Source: Oceanisphaera marina (GTDB lineage Bacteria; Pseudomonadota; Gammaproteobacteria; Enterobacterales; Aeromonadaceae). Taken from it: a stretch of DNA of 64,000 bases. The notes under the pieces are model-generated. The model made no database searches, was not told where the DNA came from, and saw nothing but the letters and a program-made list of their open reading frames with translations. This document shows, piece by piece, positions 44,800 to 55,878 of this stretch (position 1 is its first letter; every line of letters begins with the position of its first letter). The translations under genes and the position numbers were made by a program. Location: NCBI RefSeq assembly GCF_014643915.1, contig NZ_BMKE01000002.1, positions 62,001 to 126,000 of the forward strand. The letters are read 5' to 3'.

Positions 44800-46023
44800 T
44801 TAACCACCAAAGTCATCCAGCAGAATGTTTTCTTCTTCTACGCCCAACTCTTTGAGCATATTGATGACCGCAGCGTTCATCACCGGTGGTCCACACATAT
44901 AGTACTCACAATCTTCAGGCGCTTCGTGATCCTTCAGATAGTTTTCGTACAAGACGTTATGGATAAAGCCGGTATAGCCGGTCCATTCATCTTCCGGCGT
45001 TGCGTCACTCAAAGCCACATGCCACTGGAAGTTATCGCACTGCTCCTGCAGACCGTCGAAATCTTCTACATAGAACATTTCGCGACGTGAACGAGCACCG
45101 TACCAGAAGCTGATCTTGCGCTTGGAGTTCAACCGCTTGAGCTGGTCAAAAATGTGCGAACGCATTGGCGCCATACCGGCACCACCGCCGACAAACACCA
45201 TTTCCGCGTCGGTATCCTTGGCAAAAAACTCACCGAAAGGACCGGAAATAGTCGCCTTGTCACCCGGCTTCAGCGACCAGATGTAGGAAGACATCTTGCC
45301 CGGAGGCGCGCTCCAGTTACGTGGCGGTGGTGTTGCAATCCGCACGTTAAGCATGATGATGCCTTCTTCTTCCGGATAGTTGGCCATGGAGTAGGCGCGG
45401 ATGGTTTCCTCGTCTACCTTTGACTCCAACTCGAAGATTTTGAACTTGTCCCAATCTTCGCGGTATTCCTCGGGCACATCAAAATCTTTGTACTGTACGT
45501 GGTGCGGTGGCGCTTCAATCTGAATATAACCACCGGCACGGAAAGGTACGCTTTCGCCGTTAGGAATTTGCAGCTTCAGCTCTTTGATGAAGGTCGCTTT
45601 GCTATCGTTAGAGATAACTTCGCAATCCCACTTCTTGATGCCAAACACTTCTTCCGGCAGTTCAATTTTCATGTCCTGCTTGACGTTAACCTGACAAGAC
45701 AGACGCTCGCCATGGCGCGCTTCGCCCTTGGAGATATGATCCAGTTCGGTAGGCAGTATTTCACCGCCCCCTTCCAGAATCCGCACACGGCACTGACCAC
45801 AGGTACCGCCGCCACCACAGGCAGAAGAGACGAAGATACCGTTGGCAGCCAAGGCACCCAGCAGCTTACCGCTGGCACCTGTGGTAATCGCCTTCTCGGG
45901 ATCGTCGTTGATGCTGATAGTCACATCCCCTTCCGCGACCAGCTTGGACTTGGCAAACAGGATAATGCCTACCAGGACCAGCACGATCACGGTGAACATG
46001 ACCACGCCTAGAATGATTTCCAT
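44800..46023 (-). CDS. nqrF: Na+-NQR subunit F (NADH-oxidising, FAD and 2Fe-2S)
   Basis: Entry point of electrons from NADH. An N-terminal membrane segment (about 3-24) precedes a ferredoxin domain with C69, C75, C78 and C110 binding 2Fe-2S. The FAD/NADH reductase domain has RAYSMANYP and [12 protein letters not shown], and ends in a C-terminal aromatic-poor ILLDDFGG. Length (407 residues) matches Vibrio NqrF. Confidence 0.97.
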   Translation of the reverse strand: MEIILGVVMFTVIVLVLVGIILFAKSKLVAEGDVTISINDDPEKAITTGASGKLLGALAANGIFVSSACGGGGTCGQCRVRILEGGGEILPTELDHISKGEARHGERLSCQVNVKQDMKIELPEEVFGIKKWDCEVISNDSKATFIKELKLQIPNGESVPFRAGGYIQIEAPPHHVQYKDFDVPEEYREDWDKFKIFELESKVDEETIRAYSMANYPEEEGIIMLNVRIATPPPRNWSAPPGKMSSYIWSLKPGDKATISGPFGEFFAKDTDAEMVFVGGGAGMAPMRSHIFDQLKRLNSKRKISFWYGARSRREMFYVEDFDGLQEQCDNFQWHVALSDATPEDEWTGYTGFIHNVLYENYLKDHEAPEDCEYYMCGPPVMNAAVINMLKELGVEEENILLDDFGG

Positions 46024-46048
46024 CGATTATTCCTTTTCTATCACCGGG

Positions 46049-46645
46049 TTACAGGGATATGCCAGAGAAAGACATGAAGCCAAGTGCCATCAGGCCGGCA
46101 GAGACAAAGGTAATGCCCAAGCCACGCAAACCGTTAGGTACGTCTGAATACTTCATTTTCTCACGCAGACCGGCCAGCAATACAATTGCCAGCATCCAGC
46201 CAATACCGGAGCCAAAGCCGTATACGATGGACTCGCCAAAGTTGTAGTCCCGCTGCACCATGAAAGATACACCACCAAAGATGGCGCAGTTCACGGTAAT
46301 CAACGGCAGGAAAATACCCAGCGCGTTGTACAGTGCAGGAAAAAACTTGTCCAGCAGCATCTCGAGGATCTGAACCAGAGCCGCAATTACCCCGATAAAG
46401 GTAATGAAGTTCAAAAAGCTCAGATCAACCCCTTCCACCATGGCACCGTCTTTGAGGATGAAGTTGTAGATCAGGTTGTTGACCGGTACTGAAATAGTCA
46501 GTACCACCACCACAGCTACACCCAGACCAAACGAGGTCTTGACCTTCTTGGACACCGCCAGAAAGGTACACATGCCCAGGAAGAAAGCCAGCGCCAGATT
46601 TTCGATAAAGACGGCACGAACAAACAAACTTATATAATGTTCCAT
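46049..46645 (-). CDS. nqrE: Na+-NQR subunit E
   Basis: Six-helix inner-membrane subunit. C26 (LGMCTF) and C120 (TVNCAIFGG) correspond to the cysteines that, with two in NqrD, hold the intramembrane iron centre. Length (198 residues) is standard. It is homologous to RnfA but sits in a clear nqr operon. Confidence 0.97.
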   Translation of the reverse strand: MEHYISLFVRAVFIENLALAFFLGMCTFLAVSKKVKTSFGLGVAVVVVLTISVPVNNLIYNFILKDGAMVEGVDLSFLNFITFIGVIAALVQILEMLLDKFFPALYNALGIFLPLITVNCAIFGGVSFMVQRDYNFGESIVYGFGSGIGWMLAIVLLAGLREKMKYSDVPNGLRGLGITFVSAGLMALGFMSFSGISL

Positions 46646-46648
46646 CTC

Positions 46649-47281
46649 TTACTCCTTCGCCTCTACCTGTTCTGGGCGCATGGTACGCAACACCCAGATA
46701 ATGCCACCGATAATAAAGAAGGCACTTGGAGGCAACAGCAGCAGACCGTTGGCCTGATACCACCCACCATTTTTCACCAACGGCAGAATTTCGATACCAA
46801 ACCAGGTACCGGAACCGAAGAGTTCACGGATGGTTGCCACAATCAGCAAGATCAGGCCATAACCCATGCCGTTACCAATACCATCCAGGAATGACATCAT
46901 GGGCGGACTCTTCATGGCGTAAGCTTCGGCACGGCCCATTACGATACAGTTGGTGATGATCAGACCAACGAATACCGACAGCTGCTTGGAGATCTCGTAG
47001 GCGTAGGCTTTCAGGATCTGATCCACCACGATTACCAGCGAGGCAATAATGGCCATCTGCGCGATAATTCGCACCGAGTTGGGGATCTGATTCCGTACCA
47101 GCGAGATAAACAGGTTGGAAAATGCGGTTACCGCAATAACGGCCAACGACATTACGAAGGCAGTCTGCATCTGCGAAGTCACCGCCAAGGCAGAACAAAT
47201 GCCCAGCACCTGCAAGGCGATAGGGTTGTTACCTATGATGGGACCGAACAGAACCTTTTTCATTTCAGCTTTATCAGCCAT
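46649..47281 (-). CDS. nqrD: Na+-NQR subunit D
   Basis: Six-helix membrane subunit paired with NqrE. C29 (LGICSA) and C112 ([12 protein letters not shown]) are the iron-centre ligands. Length (210 residues) is standard. It overlaps nqrC by 8 bases and is 3 bases from nqrE, consistent with coupled translation. Confidence 0.97.
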   Translation of the reverse strand: MADKAEMKKVLFGPIIGNNPIALQVLGICSALAVTSQMQTAFVMSLAVIAVTAFSNLFISLVRNQIPNSVRIIAQMAIIASLVIVVDQILKAYAYEISKQLSVFVGLIITNCIVMGRAEAYAMKSPPMMSFLDGIGNGMGYGLILLIVATIRELFGSGTWFGIEILPLVKNGGWYQANGLLLLPPSAFFIIGGIIWVLRTMRPEQVEAKE

Positions 47282-48044
47282 TGTTCAGCTCTCCTTTACG
47301 AACCTTGGCCAGGAAAGGACCGAAACCCTGTTCGCCGAACCAGAATTCAAAGGTATGTTGCACACCATTAGAAGTTAAGGTGGCACCCGACAGGCCATCG
47401 ACACTCGAAGGCGCATCGGCAGGTGCACCGCCTTTCACGACTTTGAAGGCAGGCTTACCATTTTCGTCAAACAGCTTCTTGCCCACAAACTGGGCGCGCC
47501 AGTTAGGGTTTTCCACTTCACCACCCAATCCGGGAGTTTCACCCTGCTCGTAGTAGGTAATGCCCTTGATGGTATTACCATCGGGCGCAACCGCTACGAA
47601 GGCATACATGGTGGACCACAGGCCCTGACCATGAATGGGCAGAATGATGCTGTCCAGGTTACCGGCTTCGTCTTTGGCCATGTAGACCGGCACCAGATTG
47701 GCGCGACGACGAATACCCGATGGATCTTCGCTGGGGTCCAGCTTGATGCTCGAGTCCGGTTCTTTGGCAGCAACACGCTGGTTATAGCCCTGTACCGGCT
47801 TGTCCGTAAACTCGTCGGTGGTCAGGTCCAGCAGGCGCGCTTCAATGAAGCGGTCATAGGTTTCGGCTACGTCTTCACGGCCAAGGCCGGCGACGGAAAC
47901 GATATTGGTTTGTACGTCCAGTGCCTGGTTGCGTTGTTGAGTCGGTTTGAGCAGCACGGCTGCACCAGATACCACGACCGAACACACCAGACATAGCACG
48001 CCGATTACGGCAAATGTTCTGCCGACAGATTCTTTCTTAGCCAC
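47274..48044 (-). CDS. nqrC: Na+-NQR subunit C (covalent FMN)
   Basis: The periplasmic FMN-binding domain is anchored by one N-terminal helix. The FMN-accepting threonine is about T222 in the motif SGAT. A GTG at 48044 with GGAG 8 bases upstream gives [17 protein letters not shown]; the longer frame overlaps nqrB and is unlikely. About 256 residues. ApbE, encoded downstream, performs the flavinylation. Confidence 0.96.
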   Translation of the reverse strand: MAKKESVGRTFAVIGVLCLVCSVVVSGAAVLLKPTQQRNQALDVQTNIVSVAGLGREDVAETYDRFIEARLLDLTTDEFTDKPVQGYNQRVAAKEPDSSIKLDPSEDPSGIRRRANLVPVYMAKDEAGNLDSIILPIHGQGLWSTMYAFVAVAPDGNTIKGITYYEQGETPGLGGEVENPNWRAQFVGKKLFDENGKPAFKVVKGGAPADAPSSVDGLSGATLTSNGVQHTFEFWFGEQGFGPFLAKVRKGELNNG

Positions 48045-49275
48045 GAGCCAGTCTCCGTTTGATGTTAGCCTGAACCACAAAGTGGTCAAACAAGGGAGCG
48101 AACAGGTTGGCGAACAAGATAGCCAGCATCATGCCCTCGGGGAAGGCGGGGTTGACCACACGAATCAAGACCACCATGACGCCGATCAGTGCGCCATACC
48201 ACCATTTACCTTTATTGGTAAAGGAGGCAGACACGGGGTCGGTTGCCATAAACATCATGCCGAAGGCAAAACCACCCAGCACCAGATGCCAATGCCAAGG
48301 CATGCTGAACATGGCGTTGGTATCGGAACCGATGAAGTTGAACAGCGTTGCGGTGGCAATCATGCCCAGCATCACGCCCACTACGATACGCCAGGAAGCG
48401 ATGCCCATATAAATAATGAACAGGCCGCCAATCAGAATCGCCAGAGTAGATACTTCACCTATCGAGCCCTGAATGTTACCGATAAAGGCGTCCATCCAGC
48501 TGATAAGAGAACCTGAGTTGGCATCCATTAACGCAGCCTGACCACCTGAGGCCCACTGGCCCAGAGCGGTCGCACCAGAGAAGCCGTCAACGGCGGTCCA
48601 TACGGTGTCACCTGAAATCTCGGCCGGGTAAGCAAAGAACAGGAAAGCACGACCGGCCAGAGCAGGGTTCAGGAAGTTTTTACCGGTACCGCCAAAAATT
48701 TCCTTGGCCATGACCACACCGAAGGTGATACCCAGCGCCGCCTGCCATAATGGCAGCGTAGCCGGCACTATCAGTGCGAACAGTACGGAAGTCACGAAGA
48801 AACCTTCGTTCACTTCATGCTTGCGCACGGTAGCAAACAGCACTTCCCAGAAACCGCCCACGATGAATACCGTCAGGTAGATAGGCAGGAAGTAAGTTGC
48901 GCCCAGCAGCATCTTGCTGCCCCAACCCGCACCTTCGCCCAGGGTTGCCCCTAGCGTCTGTGCCAGGCCATAACGCCAGTTACCATCGATAACCGCAGCC
49001 AGATCTGCCGGGCTGTACATGTTCATCAGGGCATTGATGGTTTGCCCGCCAGAGTTGTACATACCGAAGAACATGGCCGGAAAGGTCGCCATCCATACCA
49101 TGATCATGATGCGCTTCAAATCGATACTGTCGCGCACATGAGAGGCATTGCGTGTCACCATGCCCGGGGTATAGAGCACGGTTGCTACGGCTTCATACAA
49201 GGCGTAAAACTTTTCGTATTTTCCGCCCGGCTCGAAATGGTGCTCGAGCTTTTCCAGAGTGTGTTTCAAGCTCAT
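48037..49275 (-). CDS. nqrB: Na+-NQR subunit B (Na+ channel, covalent FMN)
   Basis: Ten-helix membrane subunit carrying the Na+ path and ubiquinone site. The FMN-threonine motif SGAT (in [11 protein letters not shown], about residue 235) is present. The N-terminal helix before the membrane and the [23 protein letters not shown] segment are typical. Length (412 residues) matches the family. It overlaps nqrC by 8 bases. Confidence 0.97.
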   Translation of the reverse strand: MSLKHTLEKLEHHFEPGGKYEKFYALYEAVATVLYTPGMVTRNASHVRDSIDLKRIMIMVWMATFPAMFFGMYNSGGQTINALMNMYSPADLAAVIDGNWRYGLAQTLGATLGEGAGWGSKMLLGATYFLPIYLTVFIVGGFWEVLFATVRKHEVNEGFFVTSVLFALIVPATLPLWQAALGITFGVVMAKEIFGGTGKNFLNPALAGRAFLFFAYPAEISGDTVWTAVDGFSGATALGQWASGGQAALMDANSGSLISWMDAFIGNIQGSIGEVSTLAILIGGLFIIYMGIASWRIVVGVMLGMIATATLFNFIGSDTNAMFSMPWHWHLVLGGFAFGMMFMATDPVSASFTNKGKWWYGALIGVMVVLIRVVNPAFPEGMMLAILFANLFAPLFDHFVVQANIKRRLARG

Positions 49276-49278
49276 AAC

Positions 49279-50622
49279 TTAGCCCTCTAGCTCAATCGTG
49301 GTCAGACACCGACGTAGAGCCTTGCCATAATCGTACTTGCCCGGACACACATAAGTACACAACGCCAGATCTTCTTCATCCAGCTCCATGCAGCCCATGG
49401 TTTGGGCACTTTCGGTATCGTTAGACAGCAGGTCACGCAGTAGCAGAGTCGGCAGAATATCAAGCGGCATAATGCGCTCGTAGTTACCAATGGGTACCAT
49501 GGCCCGAGCTGAACCATTAGTGGTGGTAGTCAGGTCAAACAACTTACCCTTGGTCAGGTGACTGAGATAGGCACGAGTGACCGAGAACTTGTTGGCACCT
49601 GGCGCCAGCCAACCCAGAAATTCTTTTTCACGACCTTCGGCCAGTACCGACACCTGCAGGTGATAACGACCCAGATAAGCATGGGGGCCGCTTGCCGCAG
49701 TACCATAGAGTACAGAGCCGGAAATAACGCGGCTTTCACCGTCTTGCAGCTCACCGGCCGTCAGTGTATCTAACGATGCACCAATACGAGTACGCAGCAA
49801 ACGAGGCTTTTGCACCACGGGACCACCCAGGGCGACGACACGGTCGGTAAACAGCTCACCCGTGGTGAACAGCTTGCCGAACGCAATCACATCCTGGTAG
49901 TTGATGTACCACACCACCTTGCCGGCCACGATAGGGTCGATGAAGTGAATGTGAGTGCCGGGCAGGCCTGCTGGATGCACGCCGGTAAAGACGTGTTCTT
50001 TTATATTGCCAGCCTGAGCCTGAGGTAGGCTGCCTTCACCCTTACATACGTGTACCTGGCCTTCGGTCAGCCGGCTTAACACCTGCAGACCATCGGTAAA
50101 TGCCTGGGCATGTTCCTTGATGATCAGTTCGGCATTGGCGCTCAGCGGATTGGAGTCCATGGCAGTCACAAAGATGGAGCTTGGCGTGGAATCGATAGCC
50201 GGCACCTTGCTGAAGGGGCGTGTGCGCAGCGCCGTCCACAGGCCGGATTCAACCAGCTGTTCGCGAACGGTATCAAGTTCCAGTTTAGAGAGTTCAGCAG
50301 AAGCGTATTTCGAAAAAGTAATCTGATCTTCGCTGTCATCAACCGCAATTACTACTGATTGCAGTACGCGCTTGGCACCACGGTTGATTTCAACCACGGT
50401 ACCGGCGGCGGGAGCTGTGAATTTAACGCCAGGATTCTTCTTGTCTACGAAGATAACCTGACCTTTTTTGACACGATCCTCTACCTTGACGTGCATGGTA
50501 GGGCGCATGCCCACAAACTCCTCACCCAGCGTAGCAACGCGCTTGATGGCAGGACCATCGTAGATTACTTGCTCTGGGGCCCCGCTAATCGGGAGGTCCA
50601 GTCCTTTTTTAATTGTAATCAT
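49279..50622 (-). CDS. nqrA: Na+-NQR subunit A
   Basis: Peripheral cytoplasmic subunit, first gene of the operon. The ATG at 50622 gives [14 protein letters not shown], the standard NqrA start; the frame is open four codons further. Conserved segments are [34 protein letters not shown], and a C-terminal Cys-rich part [23 protein letters not shown]. About 447 residues, close to Vibrio NqrA. Confidence 0.97.
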   Translation of the reverse strand: MITIKKGLDLPISGAPEQVIYDGPAIKRVATLGEEFVGMRPTMHVKVEDRVKKGQVIFVDKKNPGVKFTAPAAGTVVEINRGAKRVLQSVVIAVDDSEDQITFSKYASAELSKLELDTVREQLVESGLWTALRTRPFSKVPAIDSTPSSIFVTAMDSNPLSANAELIIKEHAQAFTDGLQVLSRLTEGQVHVCKGEGSLPQAQAGNIKEHVFTGVHPAGLPGTHIHFIDPIVAGKVVWYINYQDVIAFGKLFTTGELFTDRVVALGGPVVQKPRLLRTRIGASLDTLTAGELQDGESRVISGSVLYGTAASGPHAYLGRYHLQVSVLAEGREKEFLGWLAPGANKFSVTRAYLSHLTKGKLFDLTTTTNGSARAMVPIGNYERIMPLDILPTLLLRDLLSNDTESAQTMGCMELDEEDLALCTYVCPGKYDYGKALRRCLTTIELEG

Positions 50623-50977
50623 ACTCACTTGCACTACTTGTTAGGGGAAGACAGGTACTTGCCATGCCAGACATGACAACATGCTGATGAGTCGCTACCG
50701 GTCTGTCCACTATCATGTCAACAACAGCCTGACCACAGTCCGGTAACATCCAGCCCGAAATTAAAGGCGCATAATGTTAGCACTTTTAACGCGGTGGCTG
50801 CCATGGCAATTACCAACATTTACCACCTCTTTGCATAAAAACATGTTGTACAAACAACAACCAAGCAAGAATAAGGCCATGATATTTGGTTACTTATCAG
50901 CCTTTAGTCCCATATGGAGAACTAATGACCTACCACAGAGCACCATCAGTGCGACACTGATGCGACAGTAAAACAGG
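50623..50977. other. Intergenic region upstream of nqrA
   Basis: 355 bases with no credible gene. It should carry the nqr promoter. A TTGACA box occurs on the nqrA strand near 50710, but no fitting -10 box follows. Palindromes TGCCATGGCA and TTGTACAA are present near 50800 and 50850. Nothing else recognised. Confidence 0.45.
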
Positions 50978-51295
50978 TTACCCCGTCACGCCGCCCTGAC
51001 CGCGACAGGCCGGACTGTCGAGCACGCCGTTACGGGCTTGCCATTCGACAGGTGTCAGGGTGTGCAATGCCAGGGCGTGCACCTCACCGGCCAGCTCGTC
51101 GGCCAGCAGGGCATTTATTTTTCTGTGTCGTGCCAGCGGTCGCTGGCCCTCAAACTGCTCGCTGACCACCACCAGTTTAAAGTGGGTTTCGGAGCCGGGT
51201 AGCACGCGATGCATATAACTTTCGTTAACCACTTCCAGGTGCGTGGGTGCCAGCGCCGCTTGCACTTTCTGCTCGATTTGAGCCTGTATCGACAT
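50978..51295 (-). CDS. bolA: BolA family protein
   Basis: A 105-residue BolA/IbaG-type protein that works with monothiol glutaredoxins in Fe-S handling and as a stress-linked morphology regulator. The conserved core HFKLVVVSEQFEGQRPLARHRKINALL includes the helix-turn-helix-like region and an FxGxxxLxRHR motif. The ATG is preceded by a weak AGGAGT site. Confidence 0.93.
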   Translation of the reverse strand: MSIQAQIEQKVQAALAPTHLEVVNESYMHRVLPGSETHFKLVVVSEQFEGQRPLARHRKINALLADELAGEVHALALHTLTPVEWQARNGVLDSPACRGQGGVTG

Positions 51296-51371
51296 AATTT
51301 ACTCCTGGGTAGATATCAATGAGTGAAGACCGAGCTAGCCTTGAGCGCATTTCATCGCCAACCGGTTATTT

Positions 51372-51956
51372 TTATAGCAGCGCACGAAAAGTCAGGTTAA
51401 TGCGCGATCCCTCGCTGGCCGCCATTTTCGGCAATGCATGCTGCCAATGATGCTGCATTTCGCCGGCCATCACCAACAGGCTGCCATGATTTAACTGTAT
51501 TTCCTTGCGCTCGCCGCTTGCATGGCGCAATACGAAACGCCGGCTGGCCCCCAAGCTTACCGAGGCAATCATGGGGTTAACGCCAAGCGCTGCTTCATTG
51601 TCCGCGTGCCAGCCCATGCTGTCCTGGCCGTGGCGATATAAATTAAGTAACACGCCATTGAATGACTGTTCGCAGATGGCCTCGACCCGGCGGGCAATAT
51701 CGCGCACCAGCGGATGCCAGGGCTCGGGTAGCCTGGTTTTTCCCGAATAGCGATAGCTCAGCTCCCCCATCCAGCAGGAGAGCCGTGGTTCATCATGTTC
51801 ACGACCAAACAGGGTCAGCCGGTGCTGCTGCCAGGGGATTTCGGCAGCCAACCGTGTTTGCCAGATATCGGCCTGGGCAGCAAACGCATCAGGCCACCAC
51901 AGCAGGCGTCCCTGATTCAGCGCCAGCCACTGCGGAGCATCAGACCATAGCTGCAT
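51372..51956 (-). CDS. alkB: AlkB-family alpha-ketoglutarate-dependent dioxygenase
   Basis: Fe(II)/2-oxoglutarate dioxygenase that repairs alkylated bases. The iron facial triad is H117-x-D119 (GWHADNE) and H173. The 2-oxoglutarate arginines R185 and R191 lie in SRINLTFRALL. At 194 residues it resembles the shorter AlkB homologues (ALKBH2-like) rather than E. coli AlkB with its N-terminal Ada link. Standalone on the minus strand. Confidence 0.88.
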   Translation of the reverse strand: MQLWSDAPQWLALNQGRLLWWPDAFAAQADIWQTRLAAEIPWQQHRLTLFGREHDEPRLSCWMGELSYRYSGKTRLPEPWHPLVRDIARRVEAICEQSFNGVLLNLYRHGQDSMGWHADNEAALGVNPMIASVSLGASRRFVLRHASGERKEIQLNHGSLLVMAGEMQHHWQHALPKMAASEGSRINLTFRALL

Positions 51957-52010
51957 GCTGCTTTTCCTCTATTAACTGTTAAAATACTTTTTTCTCTTGA
52001 GTAAATCGTC

Positions 52011-53150
52011 ATGAATCACCATTTCCCCCTGCCTCAAGGCGGTGAACTACTGCTGCGCCGTTACCCTCGCTCAGCCCAACATGGCCTGCAAGCATGGGAA
52101 GCGGCCGATGAATATCTGATCAACGAGCTAGACAATCAGACTTGGGACACTGACGCCCCGCTGCTGATTTTAAACGATGCCTTTGGTGCCCTCACCCTGG
52201 CACTGCATCACCATCAGCCCATCAGCATCAACGATTCTCGCATCAGCGAACTGGCCCTGGCCGCCAACGCGCAAGATAATCAGCTGGACTTAACCGGTCA
52301 ATCACTGACCAGCCTGACGCCCTGGACTGAACAGACACCGGGCCTGGTCCTGATGAAGCTACCCAGAACCAATGCCATGCTGGAATATCAGCTGGCCTAT
52401 CTGAGCCAGATCATGGGCCCCGACACGCTGTTTATTGCCGCCGCCAAAGCCAAGGATATTCACGGTTCAACCCTCAAGTTGTTCGAACGCTATATTGGCG
52501 ACACTCGCACCAGTCTGGCTTGGAAAAAAGCACGACTGGTGTTTAGCAAACGTGCTGAAAACAAACCTGCAAGCGACCTGCCCGCGCCTCTGGCCTGGCC
52601 GCTTGAAGGCACAGATTTCAATATTTACAATCATGCCAATGTGTTCTCCCGTGCCAACCTCGACATAGGTGCCCGCTTTATGCTGGAACACTTGCCAGGC
52701 AACCGCTCCGGGCACATAGTGGACCTCGGCTGTGGCAACGGTGTGCTGGGCCTGATGGCCCTGGCGCAAAACCCGGACGCCACCGTCACCTTTATGGATG
52801 AGTCTTACATGGCCATTGCCAGCGCCAAACAGACGATCAGCCATAATTTACCATCAGACACCGCCCGAGCGAACTTTGTGGTCAATAACTGTCTTGATGA
52901 CGTCGCCGTTAACAGTGCCGAGTTAATCCTGTGCAACCCGCCTTTTCATCAGCAACAGGCCATCACCGATCATATCGCGTGGCAAATGTTTGTGGATGCC
53001 AAGCGCGTGCTGAGCGCTGGCGGCGAGTTGTGGGTGGTGGCCAATCGCCATCTTGATTACCATATCAAGTTAAAGCGACTGTTCGGTAATCAAACGGTGG
53101 TGGCATCTAATCATAAATTCGTTATTCTCAAAGCCATTAAAACCTCTTAA
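52011..53150 (+). CDS. rlmG: 23S rRNA (guanine-1835-N2)-methyltransferase RlmG
   Basis: Rossmann-fold methyltransferase with two tandem methyltransferase-like halves. The SAM-binding motif is VDLGCGNGVLGLMAL and the catalytic motif is ILCNPPFHQQ (NPPF). 379 residues, as in E. coli RlmG. The N-terminal half lacks these motifs and is likely a substrate-binding pseudo-domain. Confidence 0.95.
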   Translation: MNHHFPLPQGGELLLRRYPRSAQHGLQAWEAADEYLINELDNQTWDTDAPLLILNDAFGALTLALHHHQPISINDSRISELALAANAQDNQLDLTGQSLTSLTPWTEQTPGLVLMKLPRTNAMLEYQLAYLSQIMGPDTLFIAAAKAKDIHGSTLKLFERYIGDTRTSLAWKKARLVFSKRAENKPASDLPAPLAWPLEGTDFNIYNHANVFSRANLDIGARFMLEHLPGNRSGHIVDLGCGNGVLGLMALAQNPDATVTFMDESYMAIASAKQTISHNLPSDTARANFVVNNCLDDVAVNSAELILCNPPFHQQQAITDHIAWQMFVDAKRVLSAGGELWVVANRHLDYHIKLKRLFGNQTVVASNHKFVILKAIKTS

Positions 53151-53160
53151 GGAAGCTATT

Positions 53161-53742
53161 ATGAACCCTGTTAAATGGTTAATGACCGCCATACTGGCCC
53201 TGAGCCTGACCGCCTGCGCCAGCTACTACCCCATTGCCGTTGATGTGGCTCCCACCGTGGATGCCAAAGGCGGTGTTTATCGTGGCCAGACCCTGGCGTT
53301 AAACAGCCAGGACAGCCGCAAAAACGACTATGTGATCCAGATTGAACAGAACAACAAGGCGCCGGTTGTGGTGGGTGCCAGCAACAATTTAAAGGTACAA
53401 ATGGAGCAGGCACTAGCCCAGGGCTTTAGCAACCAGGGTGCCTTTGTTGAAAACGGCGCACCCACTCAGGTTACGCTGGAACTGCAGGACGTGCTGGCCC
53501 GGGTGATCCGGGGTCACATCAGCTACGACGTGGTCCAGCAACTGCGCATGCAGCTGATACTCAAGCGCGACGGCCGCACCATTACCAAGCAATATCGCCG
53601 CAGTGCCCAGACGGAGTTTCCTGGTCGCCTGCACCCGGAGCTGGACAAGGTAAAAGACGTCTTGAACGAGCAACTGAGCCTGATGGTCAAAGACATGTTG
53701 TCTGACGCCGATGTGCAACAGTTTATCGGTGGCCAATCATGA
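53161..53742 (+). CDS. yajG: YajG family lipoprotein
   Basis: Lipoprotein with signal ending LTAC (C19) and 193 residues. The YajG family core is visible as VVVGASNNLKVQMEQALAQGFSNQG. Role unknown. It lies 10 bases after rlmG and overlaps the cyclophilin gene by 4 bases, hence probably one transcript with it and ampG; yajG and ampG are also adjacent in E. coli. Confidence 0.88.
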   Translation: MNPVKWLMTAILALSLTACASYYPIAVDVAPTVDAKGGVYRGQTLALNSQDSRKNDYVIQIEQNNKAPVVVGASNNLKVQMEQALAQGFSNQGAFVENGAPTQVTLELQDVLARVIRGHISYDVVQQLRMQLILKRDGRTITKQYRRSAQTEFPGRLHPELDKVKDVLNEQLSLMVKDMLSDADVQQFIGGQS

Positions 53743-54308
53743 AGCGCTGTTTTATCCTGCTTGCCGGATTAATGGCCGCCACCGCGGCCCTGGCTGGCCC
53801 AAGAGTCGAGCTGGTCACCAACATGGGCACCCTCGAAGTCGAGCTGAACGACACAGCGGCCCCGGCCACCGTGGCCAATTTTTTACGTTATGTGGATGAC
53901 GGCAGTTACGATGGCAGTATTTTTCATCGCCTGATCCCGGGGTTTGTGGTGCAGGGCGGCGGTTTTGATACCGATTACCAAAGCCTGCCCACCTACAGCC
54001 CGGTGGTCAACGAATCCAACAACGGCCTGGATAACCTGACCGGCACCATCGCCATGGCCCGCACCCAGGATCCGAACAGTGCCACCCGCCAGTTTTATAT
54101 CAACCTCAACGACAACCAGTCGCTTAACGGCGGTCGCAAGGCCGGTTATACGGTATTCGGCAAGGTGATTGCAGGTGATGACGTACTGGAAAAAATGGCC
54201 AGGGTAGATACCGGCATGAACCTGAAACTGCGCGCACGAGACGTACCCGAGCAAGACATAGTGTTACAGCAGGTTCGTCGCCTGAATGATGCCCAGGCCA
54301 ACCACTAA
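53739..54308 (+). CDS. ppiA: Periplasmic cyclophilin-type peptidyl-prolyl isomerase
   Basis: Prolyl isomerase with a signal peptide ending ALA, so secreted to the periplasm. Catalytic-core motifs are FHRLIPGFVVQGGGF (with the conserved Arg), NGLDNLTGTIAMART, SATRQFYINLNDN and YTVFGKVIAGDDVL. 189 residues. Called PpiA-like because of the signal; the E. coli position between yajG and ampG lacks this gene. It overlaps ampG at the 3' end. Confidence 0.88.
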   Translation: MKRCFILLAGLMAATAALAGPRVELVTNMGTLEVELNDTAAPATVANFLRYVDDGSYDGSIFHRLIPGFVVQGGGFDTDYQSLPTYSPVVNESNNGLDNLTGTIAMARTQDPNSATRQFYINLNDNQSLNGGRKAGYTVFGKVIAGDDVLEKMARVDTGMNLKLRARDVPEQDIVLQQVRRLNDAQANH

Positions 54309-55704
54309 GGTGTCAGAAACCGCCAACGAGCCTAAGCGCAGCTGGTCTCAGCTACTGGCCCTGTATGCCGAGCGCCGGGTGTTGACCCTGTTTGCCCTGG
54401 GATTTTCATCCGGCTTGCCGATATTACTGGTGTTTGGCACCCTGTCTTTCTGGCTGCGCGAAGCCGGCATCAGCCGTACCAGCATCGGTTTTTTCAGCTG
54501 GGTGGCGCTGGCCTATGGCGTAAAATGGCTATGGTCGCCTCTGGTCGACCGCCTGCCCTTGCCGGGTCTGTCTCGACTGATGGGCCGGCGGCGCAGCTGG
54601 ATGATGTTTTCACAGCTGATCATCATGGCAGCGCTGGTTGGCATGGCCTACTCCGAACCCAACACCCAAATCGTCAACTTGGCGCTGTTCGCGCTGGCAG
54701 TGGCCTTTGCCTCGGCAACCCAGGATATCGTGATTGATGCCTATCGAATAGAAGCGGCTCCTGAACGTCTGCAAGGTGCGCTGGCCGCCGCCTATATGAC
54801 CGGCTACCGGCTGGCCATGATCATGGCGGGTGCCGGTGCGCTGGCTATTGCCGCCTGGGCCGGATCCGATTTGGGTTACGATCCTGTGGGTTGGCAAACA
54901 GCCTATTTATGCATGGCGGGCTTGATGCTGGTGGGCGTGGTTACCTGTCTGTTGCTGCATGAACCTGATGTCGATCTGCGCCAGCAAGCAAGTGCACAGG
55001 CCGAACATCGTCAGCAGCTTATCGATCAGGGATATCCTCGTTTGCTGGCCAGTGTGGCAGCATTTATGCGCAGTGCCGTGGTGGCGCCCTTTGCCGAGTT
55101 TTTTCATCGTTTTGGTAAACAAGCGCTGATTATTCTGGCGTTGATTGCCTGCTATCGCATCTCGGACGTGGTGATGGGGGTGATGGCCAACCCCTTTTAT
55201 GTGGACATGGGGTTCAGCAAGTCACAAATTGCCACCGTCACCAAGGTCTATGGCGTGGTGATGACGCTGGTAGGGGCGGCGTTGGGCGGTATTCTGGTCA
55301 GTCGATTCGGCACCTTGCGCATCTTGATGCTGGGCGCCGTGTTGGCCGCGGGCACCAACCTGATGTTTGCCCTGATGACCCAGTTTGGCCCCGATGTGCG
55401 TTTGCTGACCCTGATTATTTCCTTGGATAATCTGAGTGCCGGCATTGCCACCGCGGCCTTTATTACTTATCTGTCCAGCCTGACCAATGTGGCTTTTTCT
55501 GCCACCCAGTACGCGCTGTTCAGCTCTGTGATGCTGCTGTTGCCCAAATTTCTGGCGGGGTTTTCCGGCATAGCGGTAGATGCATTTGGCTATGCTCCCT
55601 TCTTCATCGGCACCGCCGCCATCGGCCTGCCGGTGTTATGGCTGATCAGAAAAGTAGGAAAAACAGCGTCAAATGTGAAGGGGGAAGGGGACAACATAAA
55701 ATAA
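54286..55704 (+). CDS. ampG: AmpG family muropeptide transporter
   Basis: Major-facilitator permease importing anhydromuropeptides for cell-wall recycling. Twelve to fourteen hydrophobic segments. The family segment FASATQDIVIDAYRIE is present near residue 145, along with LGFSSGLPILLVFGTLSFWLREAGI at the N-terminus. Adjacent ATGs at 54286 and 54289 overlap ppiA; GTG 54310 is a later option. It connects with the lytic enzymes MltB and RlpA encoded elsewhere in the window. Confidence 0.9.
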   Translation: MMPRPTTKVSETANEPKRSWSQLLALYAERRVLTLFALGFSSGLPILLVFGTLSFWLREAGISRTSIGFFSWVALAYGVKWLWSPLVDRLPLPGLSRLMGRRRSWMMFSQLIIMAALVGMAYSEPNTQIVNLALFALAVAFASATQDIVIDAYRIEAAPERLQGALAAAYMTGYRLAMIMAGAGALAIAAWAGSDLGYDPVGWQTAYLCMAGLMLVGVVTCLLLHEPDVDLRQQASAQAEHRQQLIDQGYPRLLASVAAFMRSAVVAPFAEFFHRFGKQALIILALIACYRISDVVMGVMANPFYVDMGFSKSQIATVTKVYGVVMTLVGAALGGILVSRFGTLRILMLGAVLAAGTNLMFALMTQFGPDVRLLTLIISLDNLSAGIATAAFITYLSSLTNVAFSATQYALFSSVMLLLPKFLAGFSGIAVDAFGYAPFFIGTAAIGLPVLWLIRKVGKTASNVKGEGDNIK

Positions 55705-55728
55705 GCACACTCAAACCTGGGGCTATTT

Positions 55729-55878
55729 TTGCCACGGAACCCACGGAAAAATAAAGGCTAACATCAAAACATATTCTGGTAAGACTGTAAGACAAGCACT
55801 GGTGAAGAGTTAAGGAGCGTGCTCTTAGCCTTAACTCTTCACCGCTTTATCGCTCTTCGTCAGTGGATTCCGTGGCAA
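55729..55878. repeat. Nested inverted repeats between ampG and yajQ
   Basis: The outer arms TTGCCACGGAACCCAC and GTGGATTCCGTGGCAA pair 15 of 16. The inner arms GGTGAAGAGTTAAGG (55801-55815) and CCTTAACTCTTCACC (55829-55843) pair perfectly around 13 bases. A further pyrimidine-rich tract follows near 55920. The inner arms belong to the recurrent GAAGAGT/CTCTTCAC family. The gap is otherwise without genes. Confidence 0.75.
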
